Source: Actinomadura viridilutea (GTDB lineage: Bacteria; Actinomycetota; Actinomycetes; Streptosporangiales; Streptosporangiaceae). Taken from it: DNA of 64,000 bases. Every line of letters starts with the position of its first letter. Position 1 is the stretch's first letter. The stretch is from positions 62,001 to 126,000 of the forward strand of contig PVNI01000002.1 in assembly GCA_003001795.1 (NCBI GenBank), written 5' to 3'. Position numbers and translations under genes: made by a program. Below the pieces are notes generated by a model. It was not told where the DNA came from, did no database searches, and saw only the letters and a list, made by a program, of their open reading frames with translations. Shown here in pieces: positions 41,756-50,517 of the stretch.

Positions 41756-43212
41756 CCGGCGGCACCGCCCGCGGCCCCGGCGCCATGCCGACGTACCTGG
41801 GGATGCCGTCGTTCCCCGACGCGGCCCGGCGCGGGGTGGCCGACACCCGGCTGCGCCGCAACCTGGCGCACGCCACGTCCACGATCCGCGAGCGCCGCGC
41901 GGCGGCCGTCGCCGAGCTGGACGACTGGGCCGCGCTGCGCGAGGCCGGCCGGCAGATCAAGGACCACGTGCTGGAGAACCTCGGCCACTACCTGCGCCTG
42001 CTGGAGGAGAAGGTCACCGAGGCCGGGGGCACGGTGCACTGGGCCCGCGACGCCGCCGAGGCCAACCGGATCGTCACCGACCTGGTGCGGGCGACCGGCG
42101 AGACCGAGGTCGTCAAGGTCAAGTCGATGGCCACCCAGGAGATCGGGCTGAACGAGGCGCTCGCCGAGGCGGGCATCGCCGCGTACGAGACCGACCTCGC
42201 CGAGCTGATCGTGCAGCTCGGCGGCGACCGCCCGTCGCACATCCTGGTCCCGGCCGTCCACCGCAACCGCGCCGACATCCGCGACATCTTCCGCCGCGCC
42301 ATGCCGGACGCCCCGGACGGGCTGTCGGACGCGCCCGCCGAGCTGGCCGAGGCCGCGCGCCGCCACCTGCGCGCCAAGTTCCTGTCGGCGAAGGTCGCGG
42401 TGTCCGGGGTGAACTTCGCCGTCGCCGAGACCGGCACGCTCGTGGTGCTGGAGTCGGAGGGCAACGGCCGGATGTGCCTGACGCTGCCCGAGACGCTGAT
42501 CTCGGTGATGGGCATCGAGAAGATCGTGCCGACCTGGCGGGACCTGGAGGTGTTCCTGCAGCTCCTCCCCCGCTCCTCGACGGCCGAGCGGATGAACCCG
42601 TACACCTCCGCGTGGACCGGGGTCACGGCCGGCGACGGGCCGTCGGACTTCCATCTCGTCCTGCTGGACAACGGCCGCACCGCGACGCTGGCCGACGAGG
42701 TCGGACGGCAGGCGCTGCGCTGCATCCGCTGCTCGGCGTGCCTGAACGTCTGCCCCGTCTACGCGCGGGCGGGCGGGCACGCGTACGGCTCGCCCTATCC
42801 GGGGCCGATCGGCGCGATCCTGTCGCCGCAGATCCGCGGCATCGGCTCGGACGTGGACGCGTCGCTGCCCTACGCGTCGTCGCTGTGCGGCGCGTGCTTC
42901 GAGGCGTGCCCGGTGGCCATCGACATCCCCGAGGTGCTGGTGCACCTGCGCGCCAGGGCGGTGGAGGAGGGGCCCAGGCATCCGGTGGAACGCGCCGCGA
43001 TGGGCCTCGCGGCGTGGACGCTGCGGTCGCCCGCGCGGCTGGCGCTGGCGCAGCGCGCCGCGTCCGCCGTCCGCCGCGTGGTGGCCAGGCGCGGCCGCAT
43101 CCGCCGCCTGCCGGGGCCGCTGAACGCATGGACGGACACCCGGGACGCGCCCGCTCCGCCCAAGGAGTCGTTCCGCGCCTGGTGGAAGCGCACCGGAGGG
43201 AAGGGCGAATGA
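41752..43212 (+). CDS. lutB: L-lactate utilization Fe-S protein LutB
   Basis: The product is 486 residues. An N-terminal LUD domain ([48 protein letters not shown]) is followed by two [4Fe-4S] clusters: [14 protein letters not shown] and [10 protein letters not shown], then a basic C-terminal tail. It passes electrons from lactate oxidation. ATG overlaps the lutA stop (ATGA). Length and order agree with the LutABC complex. Confidence 0.93.
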   Translation: MTGGTARGPGAMPTYLGMPSFPDAARRGVADTRLRRNLAHATSTIRERRAAAVAELDDWAALREAGRQIKDHVLENLGHYLRLLEEKVTEAGGTVHWARDAAEANRIVTDLVRATGETEVVKVKSMATQEIGLNEALAEAGIAAYETDLAELIVQLGGDRPSHILVPAVHRNRADIRDIFRRAMPDAPDGLSDAPAELAEAARRHLRAKFLSAKVAVSGVNFAVAETGTLVVLESEGNGRMCLTLPETLISVMGIEKIVPTWRDLEVFLQLLPRSSTAERMNPYTSAWTGVTAGDGPSDFHLVLLDNGRTATLADEVGRQALRCIRCSACLNVCPVYARAGGHAYGSPYPGPIGAILSPQIRGIGSDVDASLPYASSLCGACFEACPVAIDIPEVLVHLRARAVEEGPRHPVERAAMGLAAWTLRSPARLALAQRAASAVRRVVARRGRIRRLPGPLNAWTDTRDAPAPPKESFRAWWKRTGGKGE

Positions 43213-43285
43213 GCGGACCGGAAGGGGCGCGGCACCGCCCGGACCGACGAGCGGAGGAGCGCATGAGGAGGGAAGGCGGCGCCTC

Positions 43286-43912
43286 ATGAGCGCGCGCGAC
43301 GAGATCCTCGGCCGGATCGAGAGGGTGACCGGGAAACGGTCCGCCGCCGACGTCGCCGCCTCCTACGCGCGGATCGACCGCGGCTACCGGCGCCGCCACC
43401 ACGACGGGGACGTCCTGGCGCTGTTCGCCGAACGGGTCGCCGACTACCGCGCCGCGGTGCGGCTGGTGCCGTCGGACGAGCTGCCCGGCGCGGTGGCCGA
43501 GTCGCTGGCCGCGCGCGGCGCAGGCGCGTTCGCGGTGCCGTCCGGGCTGCCGGACGCGTGGCTGGCACGGGTGCCGGCCGAGCGGATCGCGCGTGACCCG
43601 GCGCCCGCCGACCTGGACGGGCTGGCGGGCGCGGTGACCGGCTGCGCCGCCGCCATCGCCGAGACCGGCACCATCGTGCTGGACCACGGCCCCGGCCAGG
43701 GGCCGCGCGCGCTGTCCCTGGTGCCCGACTACCACCTGATCGTCGTCACCGCCGACCAGGTCGCGGCCGACGTGCCCGAGGCGCTCGAGCGGCTCGACCC
43801 GTCCCGGCCCCTCACCTTCGTGTCCGGTCCTTCGGCGACCAGCGACATCGAGCTGTCGCGCGTCGAAGGCGTGCACGGCCCCCGCACTCTGGAGGTTCTG
43901 CTCGTCCCATGA
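43286..43912 (+). CDS. lutC: L-lactate utilization protein LutC
   Basis: The product is 208 residues, a single LUD (DUF162) domain: GCAAAIAETGTIVLDHGPGQGPRALSLVPDYHLIVVTADQVAADVPEAL and FVSGPSATSDIELSRVEGVHGPRTLEVLLV. It completes the LutABC set. It starts 73 bp after lutB, and its stop overlaps the rhamnulokinase start (ATGA). Confidence 0.9.
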   Translation: MSARDEILGRIERVTGKRSAADVAASYARIDRGYRRRHHDGDVLALFAERVADYRAAVRLVPSDELPGAVAESLAARGAGAFAVPSGLPDAWLARVPAERIARDPAPADLDGLAGAVTGCAAAIAETGTIVLDHGPGQGPRALSLVPDYHLIVVTADQVAADVPEALERLDPSRPLTFVSGPSATSDIELSRVEGVHGPRTLEVLLVP

Positions 43913-45357
43913 ACGCGTCGTCAGCGGTGTTCGCGGCCGTCGATCTCGGGGCGTCCAGCGGACGGGTGATGGCCGCGCGCGTCGGACCGGGGACCCTGGA
44001 GCTGGACGAGCTGCGGCGCTTCCCCAACCGCCCGGTGCGCGTGGCGGGAACGCTGCACTGGGACATCCTGGGCCTGTACGGCAACGTGCTGGACGGATTG
44101 CGCGCCGCGCCGCGGGAGCTGGCGTCGGTGGGCATCGACTCGTGGGCCGTCGACTACGGGCTGCTGGACCAGCGCGGGGCGCTGATCGGCAACCCCGTGC
44201 ACTACCGCGACGCGCGGACCGACGGCGTCATGCGGCGGGTGCGGGACGAACTCGGCGACGCCTACCTGTACGAGGTGTCCGGCCTGCAGTTCCTGCCGTT
44301 CAACACCGTCTACCAGCTCGCCGCCGAACCCGCGGACGTCCTCGAACGGGCGCGGACGCTGCTGCTGATCCCCGACCTGCTGGGGTACTGGCTGACCGGG
44401 CGGATCGGCGCCGAGCGCACCAACGCGTCCACCACGGGGCTGCTCGACGTGCGCGACGGCGTGTGGTCCCGTTCCCTGCTGGACCGTCTGGGCCTGCCCG
44501 CCGACATCCTGCCGGACCTGCGCGAGCCCGGCGAGGTGGTGGGGAGGCTGCGTCGTGACGTGGCGGAGGAGACCGGCCTGCGCGCGGACCTGCCGGTGAC
44601 GGCCGTCGCGTCCCACGACACCGCCTCGGCGGTGGCCGCAGTCCCGGCTTCCGGGGAGCGCTTCGGCTACATCTCCTGCGGCACCTGGTCGCTGGTCGGC
44701 GTCGAACTGTCCGCCCCGGTGCTCACGGAGGCCGGACGCAAGGCCAACTTCACCAACGAGGGCGGGGTGGACGGCACCGTCCGGTACCTGCGCAACGTGA
44801 TGGGGCTGTGGCTGCTGCAGGAGTGCCTGCGCGCCTGGGGCGGCCCGGACCTGCCCGCGCTGCTGGCGGAGGCGGCCCAGGCGCCCGGGCTGCGTTCGCT
44901 GATCAACCCGGACGACCCCGAGTTCCTGCCCCCGGGCGACATGCCCGGCCGGATCGCCGCGCACTGCCGCCGCCTCGGCATGCCCGAGCCGCGCACGCGA
45001 GCCGAGATCGTGCGATGCGTGCTCGACAGCCTGGCGCTGGCCCACCGCGCGGCGATCCGGCAGGCGGCGGAGCTGTCCGGCCGGGACGTCGAGGTGGTGC
45101 ACCTGGTCGGCGGCGGCTCCCGCAACGACCTGCTGTGCCGGCTGACCGCGGACGCGTGCGGGCTGCCCGTCGTCGCGGGTCCCGTGGAGGCCACCGCGCT
45201 GGGCAACGCCCTGGTGCAGGCCCGCGCGCACGGCGTCGTCGGCGACCTGGCGGAGATGAGGGCGCTGGTCGCCGAGACGCAGCCGCTGCGCCGTTACGAA
45301 CCGCGCGGCGACGAGTCCGCCTGGTCGGCCGCCGCGGCCCGCATCGGACTCGCCTGA
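43909..45357 (+). CDS. rhaB: Rhamnulokinase (FGGY family), module B
   Basis: The product is 482 residues. FAAVDLGASSGRVMAARV is the phosphate-1 loop, VGIDSWAVDYGLLD and NTVYQLAAEP are rhamnulokinase-like, VASHDTASAV and GYISCGTWSLVGVE follow, and VVHLVGGGSRNDLLCRLTADACGLPVVAGPVEATALGNALVQ is the ATP site. It phosphorylates L-rhamnulose to feed the aldolase of the opposite arm. The ATG overlaps the lutC stop. Compared with the module A kinase at 10345 it is 21 residues shorter but shares most motifs, so the two are paralogues. Confidence 0.9.
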   Translation: MNASSAVFAAVDLGASSGRVMAARVGPGTLELDELRRFPNRPVRVAGTLHWDILGLYGNVLDGLRAAPRELASVGIDSWAVDYGLLDQRGALIGNPVHYRDARTDGVMRRVRDELGDAYLYEVSGLQFLPFNTVYQLAAEPADVLERARTLLLIPDLLGYWLTGRIGAERTNASTTGLLDVRDGVWSRSLLDRLGLPADILPDLREPGEVVGRLRRDVAEETGLRADLPVTAVASHDTASAVAAVPASGERFGYISCGTWSLVGVELSAPVLTEAGRKANFTNEGGVDGTVRYLRNVMGLWLLQECLRAWGGPDLPALLAEAAQAPGLRSLINPDDPEFLPPGDMPGRIAAHCRRLGMPEPRTRAEIVRCVLDSLALAHRAAIRQAAELSGRDVEVVHLVGGGSRNDLLCRLTADACGLPVVAGPVEATALGNALVQARAHGVVGDLAEMRALVAETQPLRRYEPRGDESAWSAAAARIGLA

Positions 45358-45441
45358 GGCGATCGCCGGGTCGCTTCTTCGGGCAGCTTGTCGAGCCGAA
45401 CGACTCGCCTTGGGCGGCGTGGGCCGACGGTGTGCGTGTGT

Positions 45442-45460
45442 GCCGCACCCTCTGTGCGGC
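45442..45460 (+). terminator. Hairpin after the LacI-lut-rhaB operon
   Basis: GCCGCAC-CCTCT-GTGCGGC is a perfect 7-bp stem with a 5-nt loop, 85 bp downstream of the kinase stop and followed by an A/T-rich stretch (ACAAATCAT). No other structure is evident in the gap. Confidence 0.45.
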
Positions 45461-45489
45461 GACAAATCATCTGACACTCATCGATATCG

Positions 45490-45506
45490 GGGTTTCCCAC
45501 GATGTC
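45490..45506 (+). promoter_or_regulatory. 17-bp element, copy 1, upstream of the P450 gene
   Basis: GGGTTTCCCACGATGTC matches the element at 50481-50497 at 16 of 17 positions. It lies 135 bp upstream of the P450 ATG. A TGACACT heptamer occurs 11 bp before it; the same heptamer is found 59 bp before copy 2. It is a candidate binding site for a common regulator, perhaps the LuxR protein encoded between the two copies. Confidence 0.45.
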
Positions 45507-45641
45507 AGGGGCCGGTGCGACGGAGATCATCAAAGTGACCTCCGGTGACGTCCGACCGGAGGGGCGCGGCGGACCCCACCCCGCCGCGCTCGGTGACCGT
45601 CGTCGAGGGATCCCGTCTCGGGGTCCCGTGCAGGAGTCTCG

Positions 45642-47003
45642 ATGCCCGCTCCCCCCGGTTTCCGCCTGCCGCCGCCGCTGCAGGTCGCCTGGCTCGTCGC
45701 CGACCCCGTGCGGTTCTTCGCCGAGGGGCGTCGCCGTTACGGCCCGGTGTTCCGCATCCGGCTGCCCGGCATGCCGCCGGAGGTGTGCGTGGCCACCGCC
45801 GAGCTGGCCGAGCAGGTGTTCGCCACCGACGGCCACGGCGGCCGCGCCGGCGTCGTGCGGCGCGCGTTCCTCGGCCCGCTGGTGGGCGAGGCGTCCCTGC
45901 TGACGCTGGACGACGACCCGTGGTGGCGGCACCGGCGGCTGCTCGCCCCGCCGCTGCACGGACGGGCGGTCGCGCGGTGGAGCGAGCGGGTGGCCGACAT
46001 CGCCGCCGCCGAGATCGCCCACTGGCCGCTCGGCGTGCCGTTCGCGCTGCGCGGCCGGATGGAGCGGATCACCCTGGAAGTGATCATGCAGGTGGTGTTC
46101 GGCATCCGCGACGCCGGACGGCTGCGCCGGCTGCGCGGGCTGCTGCCGCGGCTGGTGGCGCTCGGCGGCTCGGCCGCCCTGCTGCGCCTGCCGCCGCGGC
46201 TGCGCCGGTGGGCGCTGACCTCGCCGCTGCCGCTGCGCGCCGGGTCCCTCCCCACCACCCGGTTCGCGCGGGTCCGCGACGAGGTCGACGCGATCCTCTA
46301 CGACGAGATGGCCCGGCGCCGCCGCGCCCCCGATCCGGACGCGACCGACGTGCTGTCCCAGCTGCTGGCGGCGCGGGACGAGGCGGGCGAGCCGCTCACC
46401 GACCGGGAGGTGCGCGACGAGCTGATCACCCTCCTGGTCGCCGGGCACGAGACCACGGCCACCGCCCTGGCCTGGACGTTCGAACGCCTGCTGCGCGCCC
46501 CGAGGGTGCTCGCGCGGCTGCGCGAGGAGCCGTCCGCCGGGGAGGGCGGCGCCTACCTGGACGCCGTGATCAAGGAGTCGCTGCGGCTGCGGCCCGTGGT
46601 GCTCGCGACGCCGCGGGTGCTGACCGAGCCGGTCACGCTCGGCGGCCACCGGGTGCCCGCCGGGTGGGCCGCGGCGGCGGTGATCCCGCTCGTGCACTCC
46701 GACCCCGAGGTGTTCCCCGAGCCCGAGCGGTTCCTGCCCGAGCGGTTCCTGGGCCCGGACGCGGCCGCGGCCAACCGGGCGTGGCTGCCGTTCGGCGGCG
46801 GCCGCCGCTACTGCGCCGGCGCGCAGCTGGCGCTGCTGGAGATGCGGGTGATCATCACCGAGGTGCTGCGCCGGCTGGAGCTGCGGCCCGCCGACGCCGC
46901 GCCCGAGCGCGCCCGGCTCAAGGCGGTCACCCTCGTCCCGGCCCGGTCCGCCCGGGTGGTCGCCGTCCCCGCCGTGGCCCCCAGCGGGTCCGCCGTCGGC
47001 TGA
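45642..47003 (+). CDS. Cytochrome P450
   Basis: The product is 453 residues. The I-helix motif LLVAGHETTATALAWTF, the K-helix ESLRLRP (ExxR) and the heme-binding FGGGRRYCAGAQLAL (Cys ligand) are intact. The N-terminus (PPGFRLPPPLQVAWLVADPVRFF) has the PPGP-like start of class I soluble bacterial P450s of the CYP110/CYP135-136 style rather than the shorter CYP105 type. No ferredoxin or reductase gene lies next to it, so electrons come from elsewhere. ATG 45642 follows CAGGAG. The substrate is unknown; lipophilic or terpenoid substrates are typical for such relatives. Confidence 0.9.
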   Translation: MPAPPGFRLPPPLQVAWLVADPVRFFAEGRRRYGPVFRIRLPGMPPEVCVATAELAEQVFATDGHGGRAGVVRRAFLGPLVGEASLLTLDDDPWWRHRRLLAPPLHGRAVARWSERVADIAAAEIAHWPLGVPFALRGRMERITLEVIMQVVFGIRDAGRLRRLRGLLPRLVALGGSAALLRLPPRLRRWALTSPLPLRAGSLPTTRFARVRDEVDAILYDEMARRRRAPDPDATDVLSQLLAARDEAGEPLTDREVRDELITLLVAGHETTATALAWTFERLLRAPRVLARLREEPSAGEGGAYLDAVIKESLRLRPVVLATPRVLTEPVTLGGHRVPAGWAAAAVIPLVHSDPEVFPEPERFLPERFLGPDAAAANRAWLPFGGGRRYCAGAQLALLEMRVIITEVLRRLELRPADAAPERARLKAVTLVPARSARVVAVPAVAPSGSAVG

Positions 47004-47090
47004 CGGACCGCCGCGACGACGACCCAGGAAAAGACGATCACGAGGAGCGCGTAGGAAGCCGACGGGAAGACAACCCCTACCTGAAAACTG

Positions 47091-47120
47091 TTGACATTTC
47101 ACCGGTTCGGACGCTTGATA
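47091..47120 (+). promoter_or_regulatory. Candidate promoter of the LuxR gene
   Basis: TTGACA (47091-47096) is a perfect -35 element; TTGATA (47115-47120), 18 bp later, is a plausible -10. The region is distinctly less GC-rich than its surroundings. It implies an untranslated leader of roughly 180 bases before the LuxR start. Confidence 0.45.
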
Positions 47121-47310
47121 ACAGAGGGCGGGCGTCGGGGACGCGGCCGCGCCGTCCGGTGGCGGACGGGGCGGCGCCATGACCGGCCGCGTCGCCGGCC
47201 GAATCGGTAAAGTGTCCCCTGCGACTGCCCGAAGATCAGGACAAGACAGCGGCTGCACGTCGTCAGCGCGGCGTCTCGACCGCCGTGTCGCTACTGGTGG
47301 GGTGTGGGAC

Positions 47311-50280
47311 ATGGAGGGTCGTACGGACCAGCATCCTGACGTCCTCCCGGCGCCCCTGCCGCTGGTCGGACGCCAGGACGCGCTGCGCGCCCTGGAAGAC
47401 GCGCTGGACGCCACCGCCGCGGGCGAGTTCCGGTTCGTCGCCCTCGTCGGCGAACCCGGCGCGGGCAAGACCCGGCTGCTGAGCGAGCTGGCGGGCGCCG
47501 CCTCCGCGCGCAAGCTCCCCACCCGGGCGGGCCGGGCCGCCGAGTTCGAGCAGGAGATGCCGTTCGGCGCCGTCGTCGACGCCCTCGACGACCACCTGGA
47601 GGAGCACCTGCCCGACCTCGGTCCCGGCGCCACGCGGCTGCTGTCCACCGTCTTCCCGGCCCTGGCCGCCGCGCCCGCCGCCGGGGCCGCCGATCCGGCC
47701 GCCGAGAGCGCCGACGGGCGGCGGGTCGCCCGCTACCAGCTGTACCGGACGGTGCGGCGGCTGCTGGAGGAGCTGGCGGCCGCGTCCGGCCTGGTGCTGA
47801 TGCTCGACGACCTGCACTGGGCCGACGAGGCCACCATCGAGCTGCTGGACCATCTGGTGCGGCACCCGCCGCGCGCCCGCGTGACGATCGCCGTGGCGTA
47901 CCGGCCGGCGCAGGCGTCGCCGCGGCTGGCGGCGCTGGTGGAGCACGCGGTGCGCAACGCCCGCGCCCTGCGCGTCCCGGTCGAGCCGCTCACCGAGGAG
48001 GAGGTCGCGCAGCTGCTCGGCCTGCGGGTGCCCGACGCGCGCTGCCGGCGGCTGTACCAGGCCAGCGGCGGCAACCCGTTCTACCTGGAGGCCTTGGCGC
48101 GCAGCCCGCGGCCGCCGGTCACCGGACCGGGCGACGGCGACCTGCCGCCCGCCGTGCAGGCGGCGCTGGCGCTGGAGCTGAGCGGCCTGTCGCAGACCGC
48201 GCTGCGGGTGGCGCAGGGCGCGGCGGTCGCGGCCGACGAGTTCGACCCCGCGCTGGCCGCGGTGGCCGCCGAGGTGTCCGAGGACGCCACCCTGTCGGCG
48301 CTGGACGAGCTGGTCGCGCGCGACATCGTGCGGCCCAAGGCCGAGCGGTTCCGGTTCCGCCACCCCCTGGTGCGGCACGCCGCCTACGGGTCGGCCGCGG
48401 CCGGATGGCGGCTGGCCGCGCACGGCCGCATCGCCGCGTACCTGGCGAAGATCGGCGCGCCCGCCGCGCAGCGCGCCCGGCACGTGGAGCGGTCGGGACG
48501 GGTCGGCGACCCGGCCGCGATCGCCACGCTGGTGGAGGCGGCCCGCACGTTCACCGGGCAGGCCCCGGTCACCGCGGCGCACTGGCTGCGGGCCGCGCTG
48601 CGCCTGATGCCGGAGAACATGGCCGAGCCGCCCGAGCCCGCCGACGGCGGACCGCCGCTGCCGTCCCGGCTGGACCTGCTCATGGAGCTGGCGCAGGTCG
48701 AGTCGCTGGGCGGCCGCCTGGCCGAGGGCCGGGAGACGGCCCGCACGCTGCTGCGGCTGCTGCCGCCCGACGACTACGACCGCCGCGCCACCGCGGCGCG
48801 GCTGTGCGCGCTGATGGAACGGCTGCTGGGCCGTCCGCACGAGGCGCGGGCGCTGCTGCTGGACGAGCTGCGCCGCATCCCCGACCCGGCGTCGCCGACC
48901 GGCGTCCCGCTGCGGCTGCGGCTGGTCGCCGAGAGCCTGTTCCGCGGCGACTTCCGCGCGGCCCGGGCCGTCCTGGAGAACATGCCCGAGAACGGCGGCG
49001 AGGGCTGGCCCCCGGCCGTCCGGATGGCGGTCACCGCGCTGCGGCCCATGTCGTCGTTCCTGTCGGGCAACCTGGCCGACGCGCTCCGGCACGCCGAGAC
49101 CGCCGACCGGCTGGTGGCCGAGGCGTCCGACGACGAGCTGGCCGAATGGCTGGACGCGGTGGCCTGGCTGTGCTGGGCCGAGCACATGATGGGCCGCTAC
49201 GGCGCGTCCCGGCGGCACTTCGAACGCGCGGTGTCGGTCGCCCGCGGCACCGGCCAGAGCTACATCCTCGCCACCCTGCTGACCGGGCAGGCCCGGGCCT
49301 CCACCATGGAGGGCCGGCTGACCGAGGCCGCGATGATCGCCGAGGAGGCGGTCGAGACCGCCCGGCTGCTCGGCGCGGCGCCGCAGCTGGCCGGGGCGCT
49401 GACCCAGCAGTCCCTGACGATCGGCCTGACGGGGGACGCCAAGGAGGCGCTGCGGCTGGCCGAGGAGGCGCTGCGCGCGGGCGCCGACGGCGGCGAGTGG
49501 TACGGGGCGCAGGCCCAGTACGCCAAGGCCCGGGCCCTGCTCGACCTGTCGCAGGTCGACGCGGGCGTCGAGGCGATGATGACGGCCTGCAACGGGTTCG
49601 GCGAGGTCATCCTGCTCGACTACGACACCCGCCTGGCCTGCTGCGAGATCATGGCCGAGGTCGCCGCGCAGCGGGGCCGCGACGAGGACGCGGCGCTGTG
49701 GGCCGACCGCGCCGAGCGGGTCGCCGACCCGCAGCTGGACAGCGACCGCGCGCGGGCCACGCTGGCGCGCTCGCACGCGCGCCTGTCGGCCGCCCCGGAG
49801 GACGCCGCGCGCCTGGCCCGGGAGGCCGCCGCGCTGTTCGAGGCGTGCTACGCGCGCGTCGACGTCGGCCGGGCGCGGCTGGCCGCCGGGGTCGCCGCGG
49901 CCCGCGCCAAGGACCGCGCCGCCGCCCGCGAGGACCTGCGCGCCGCCGCGGAGATCTTCGCCGCGTGCGGCGCCCGCCTGCTGCACTCCAAGACCATGTA
50001 CGAGCAGCGGCGGCTCGGCGTCCGCACGGCGGGCGCCGGGCGCGGCGGGTCGGGCCGCCGGGGCGGCGAGGAGCAGTTCGGCCTGTCGCAGCGGGAGTTC
50101 GAGGTCGCCATGCTCGTCGCCGACGGGCTGACCAACCAGCAGATCGCCGAGCGGCTGTTCATCAGCGTCCGCACCGTCGAGACGCACCTGTCGCACATCT
50201 TCTCCAAGCTCGACATCACCTCCCGGGTGAACCTGGTCAAGGCGCTGGCGCGGCTGCAGGTCACCGCGCAGGACGAGTAG
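47311..50280 (+). CDS. Large ATP-binding LuxR-family (LAL) regulator
   Basis: The product is 989 residues. The N-terminal AAA-type ATPase has Walker A VGEPGAGKTRLL (about residue 46) and Walker B-like LVLMLDDLHWADEATIELLD. A long TPR-like helical middle follows, then a C-terminal LuxR helix-turn-helix (LSQREFEVAMLVADGLTNQQIAERLFISVRTVETHLSHIFSKLDITSRVNLVKAL). LAL proteins are pathway-specific activators in actinobacterial secondary metabolism or sugar use. ATG 47311 or GTG 47302 are plausible starts. It stands between the P450 gene and the hydrolase/GMC pair and may activate them. Its stop codon lies inside a 12-bp tandem repeat. Confidence 0.9.
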   Translation: MEGRTDQHPDVLPAPLPLVGRQDALRALEDALDATAAGEFRFVALVGEPGAGKTRLLSELAGAASARKLPTRAGRAAEFEQEMPFGAVVDALDDHLEEHLPDLGPGATRLLSTVFPALAAAPAAGAADPAAESADGRRVARYQLYRTVRRLLEELAAASGLVLMLDDLHWADEATIELLDHLVRHPPRARVTIAVAYRPAQASPRLAALVEHAVRNARALRVPVEPLTEEEVAQLLGLRVPDARCRRLYQASGGNPFYLEALARSPRPPVTGPGDGDLPPAVQAALALELSGLSQTALRVAQGAAVAADEFDPALAAVAAEVSEDATLSALDELVARDIVRPKAERFRFRHPLVRHAAYGSAAAGWRLAAHGRIAAYLAKIGAPAAQRARHVERSGRVGDPAAIATLVEAARTFTGQAPVTAAHWLRAALRLMPENMAEPPEPADGGPPLPSRLDLLMELAQVESLGGRLAEGRETARTLLRLLPPDDYDRRATAARLCALMERLLGRPHEARALLLDELRRIPDPASPTGVPLRLRLVAESLFRGDFRAARAVLENMPENGGEGWPPAVRMAVTALRPMSSFLSGNLADALRHAETADRLVAEASDDELAEWLDAVAWLCWAEHMMGRYGASRRHFERAVSVARGTGQSYILATLLTGQARASTMEGRLTEAAMIAEEAVETARLLGAAPQLAGALTQQSLTIGLTGDAKEALRLAEEALRAGADGGEWYGAQAQYAKARALLDLSQVDAGVEAMMTACNGFGEVILLDYDTRLACCEIMAEVAAQRGRDEDAALWADRAERVADPQLDSDRARATLARSHARLSAAPEDAARLAREAAALFEACYARVDVGRARLAAGVAAARAKDRAAAREDLRAAAEIFAACGARLLHSKTMYEQRRLGVRTAGAGRGGSGRRGGEEQFGLSQREFEVAMLVADGLTNQQIAERLFISVRTVETHLSHIFSKLDITSRVNLVKALARLQVTAQDE

Positions 50281-50327
50281 CAGGCCGAGCAGCAAGACGA
50301 GTAGCAGGCCGAGTAGCAGGACGAGCA
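50268..50327 (+). repeat. Five 12-bp tandem repeats spanning the LuxR stop codon
   Basis: Five consecutive units of GCAGGMCGAGYA type run from the last sense codons of the LuxR gene into the 3' region. In the gene's frame they read Q-D/A-E followed by either TAG or CAG, so the first, third and fourth units end in TAG and the second and fifth in CAG. The repeat could have extended or shortened the protein by single C/T changes. Confidence 0.9.
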
Positions 50328-50340
50328 GCCCCGCCCGGGC

Positions 50341-50358
50341 GCGGCGCCGCGGCGCCGC
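50341..50358 (+). terminator. GC-rich hairpin after the LuxR gene
   Basis: GCGGCGCC-GC-GGCGCCGC is a self-complementary 8-bp stem 60 bp after the stop codon. There is no T-run. It is the only terminator-like structure before the hydrolase gene. Confidence 0.4.
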
Positions 50359-50480
50359 ACTCGCGGGCGGACCCGGGTCGCCGTCGAAACGATCGCGGCG
50401 CGCGCCGCGTCAAATGACACTGCGGGGACGTCCGGATAAACACGCACGAGACGTCGCTGTGAAAGACGCTTCGGAAGTCA

Positions 50481-50497
50481 GGGTTTACCACGATGTC
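50481..50497 (+). promoter_or_regulatory. 17-bp element, copy 2, upstream of the hydrolase/GMC pair
   Basis: GGGTTTACCACGATGTC differs from the copy before the P450 gene at one position. It ends 20 bp before the hydrolase ATG and overlaps nothing coding on this strand. The close spacing to the start suggests a regulatory site near the transcription start. Confidence 0.45.
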
Positions 50498-50517
50498 CCC
50501 GGACCGAGGGGGACGCC

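Noticed and set aside
45502..45903. Small frame starting in the 17-bp element
   Set aside because: It runs out of frame into the P450 gene with Arg/Cys-rich composition and no ribosome site.
45642..47003. P450 as the conservon's cvnE partner
   Set aside because: It lies 20 kb from cvnD, beyond the whole rhamnose regulon, and shares an upstream element with the hydrolase/GMC pair instead.
47263..50295. 1010-codon minus-strand frame opposite the LuxR gene
   Set aside because: It mirrors the coding strand codon by codon and has Gln/Gly/Arg/Leu-rich composition; the LuxR gene has strong motifs.
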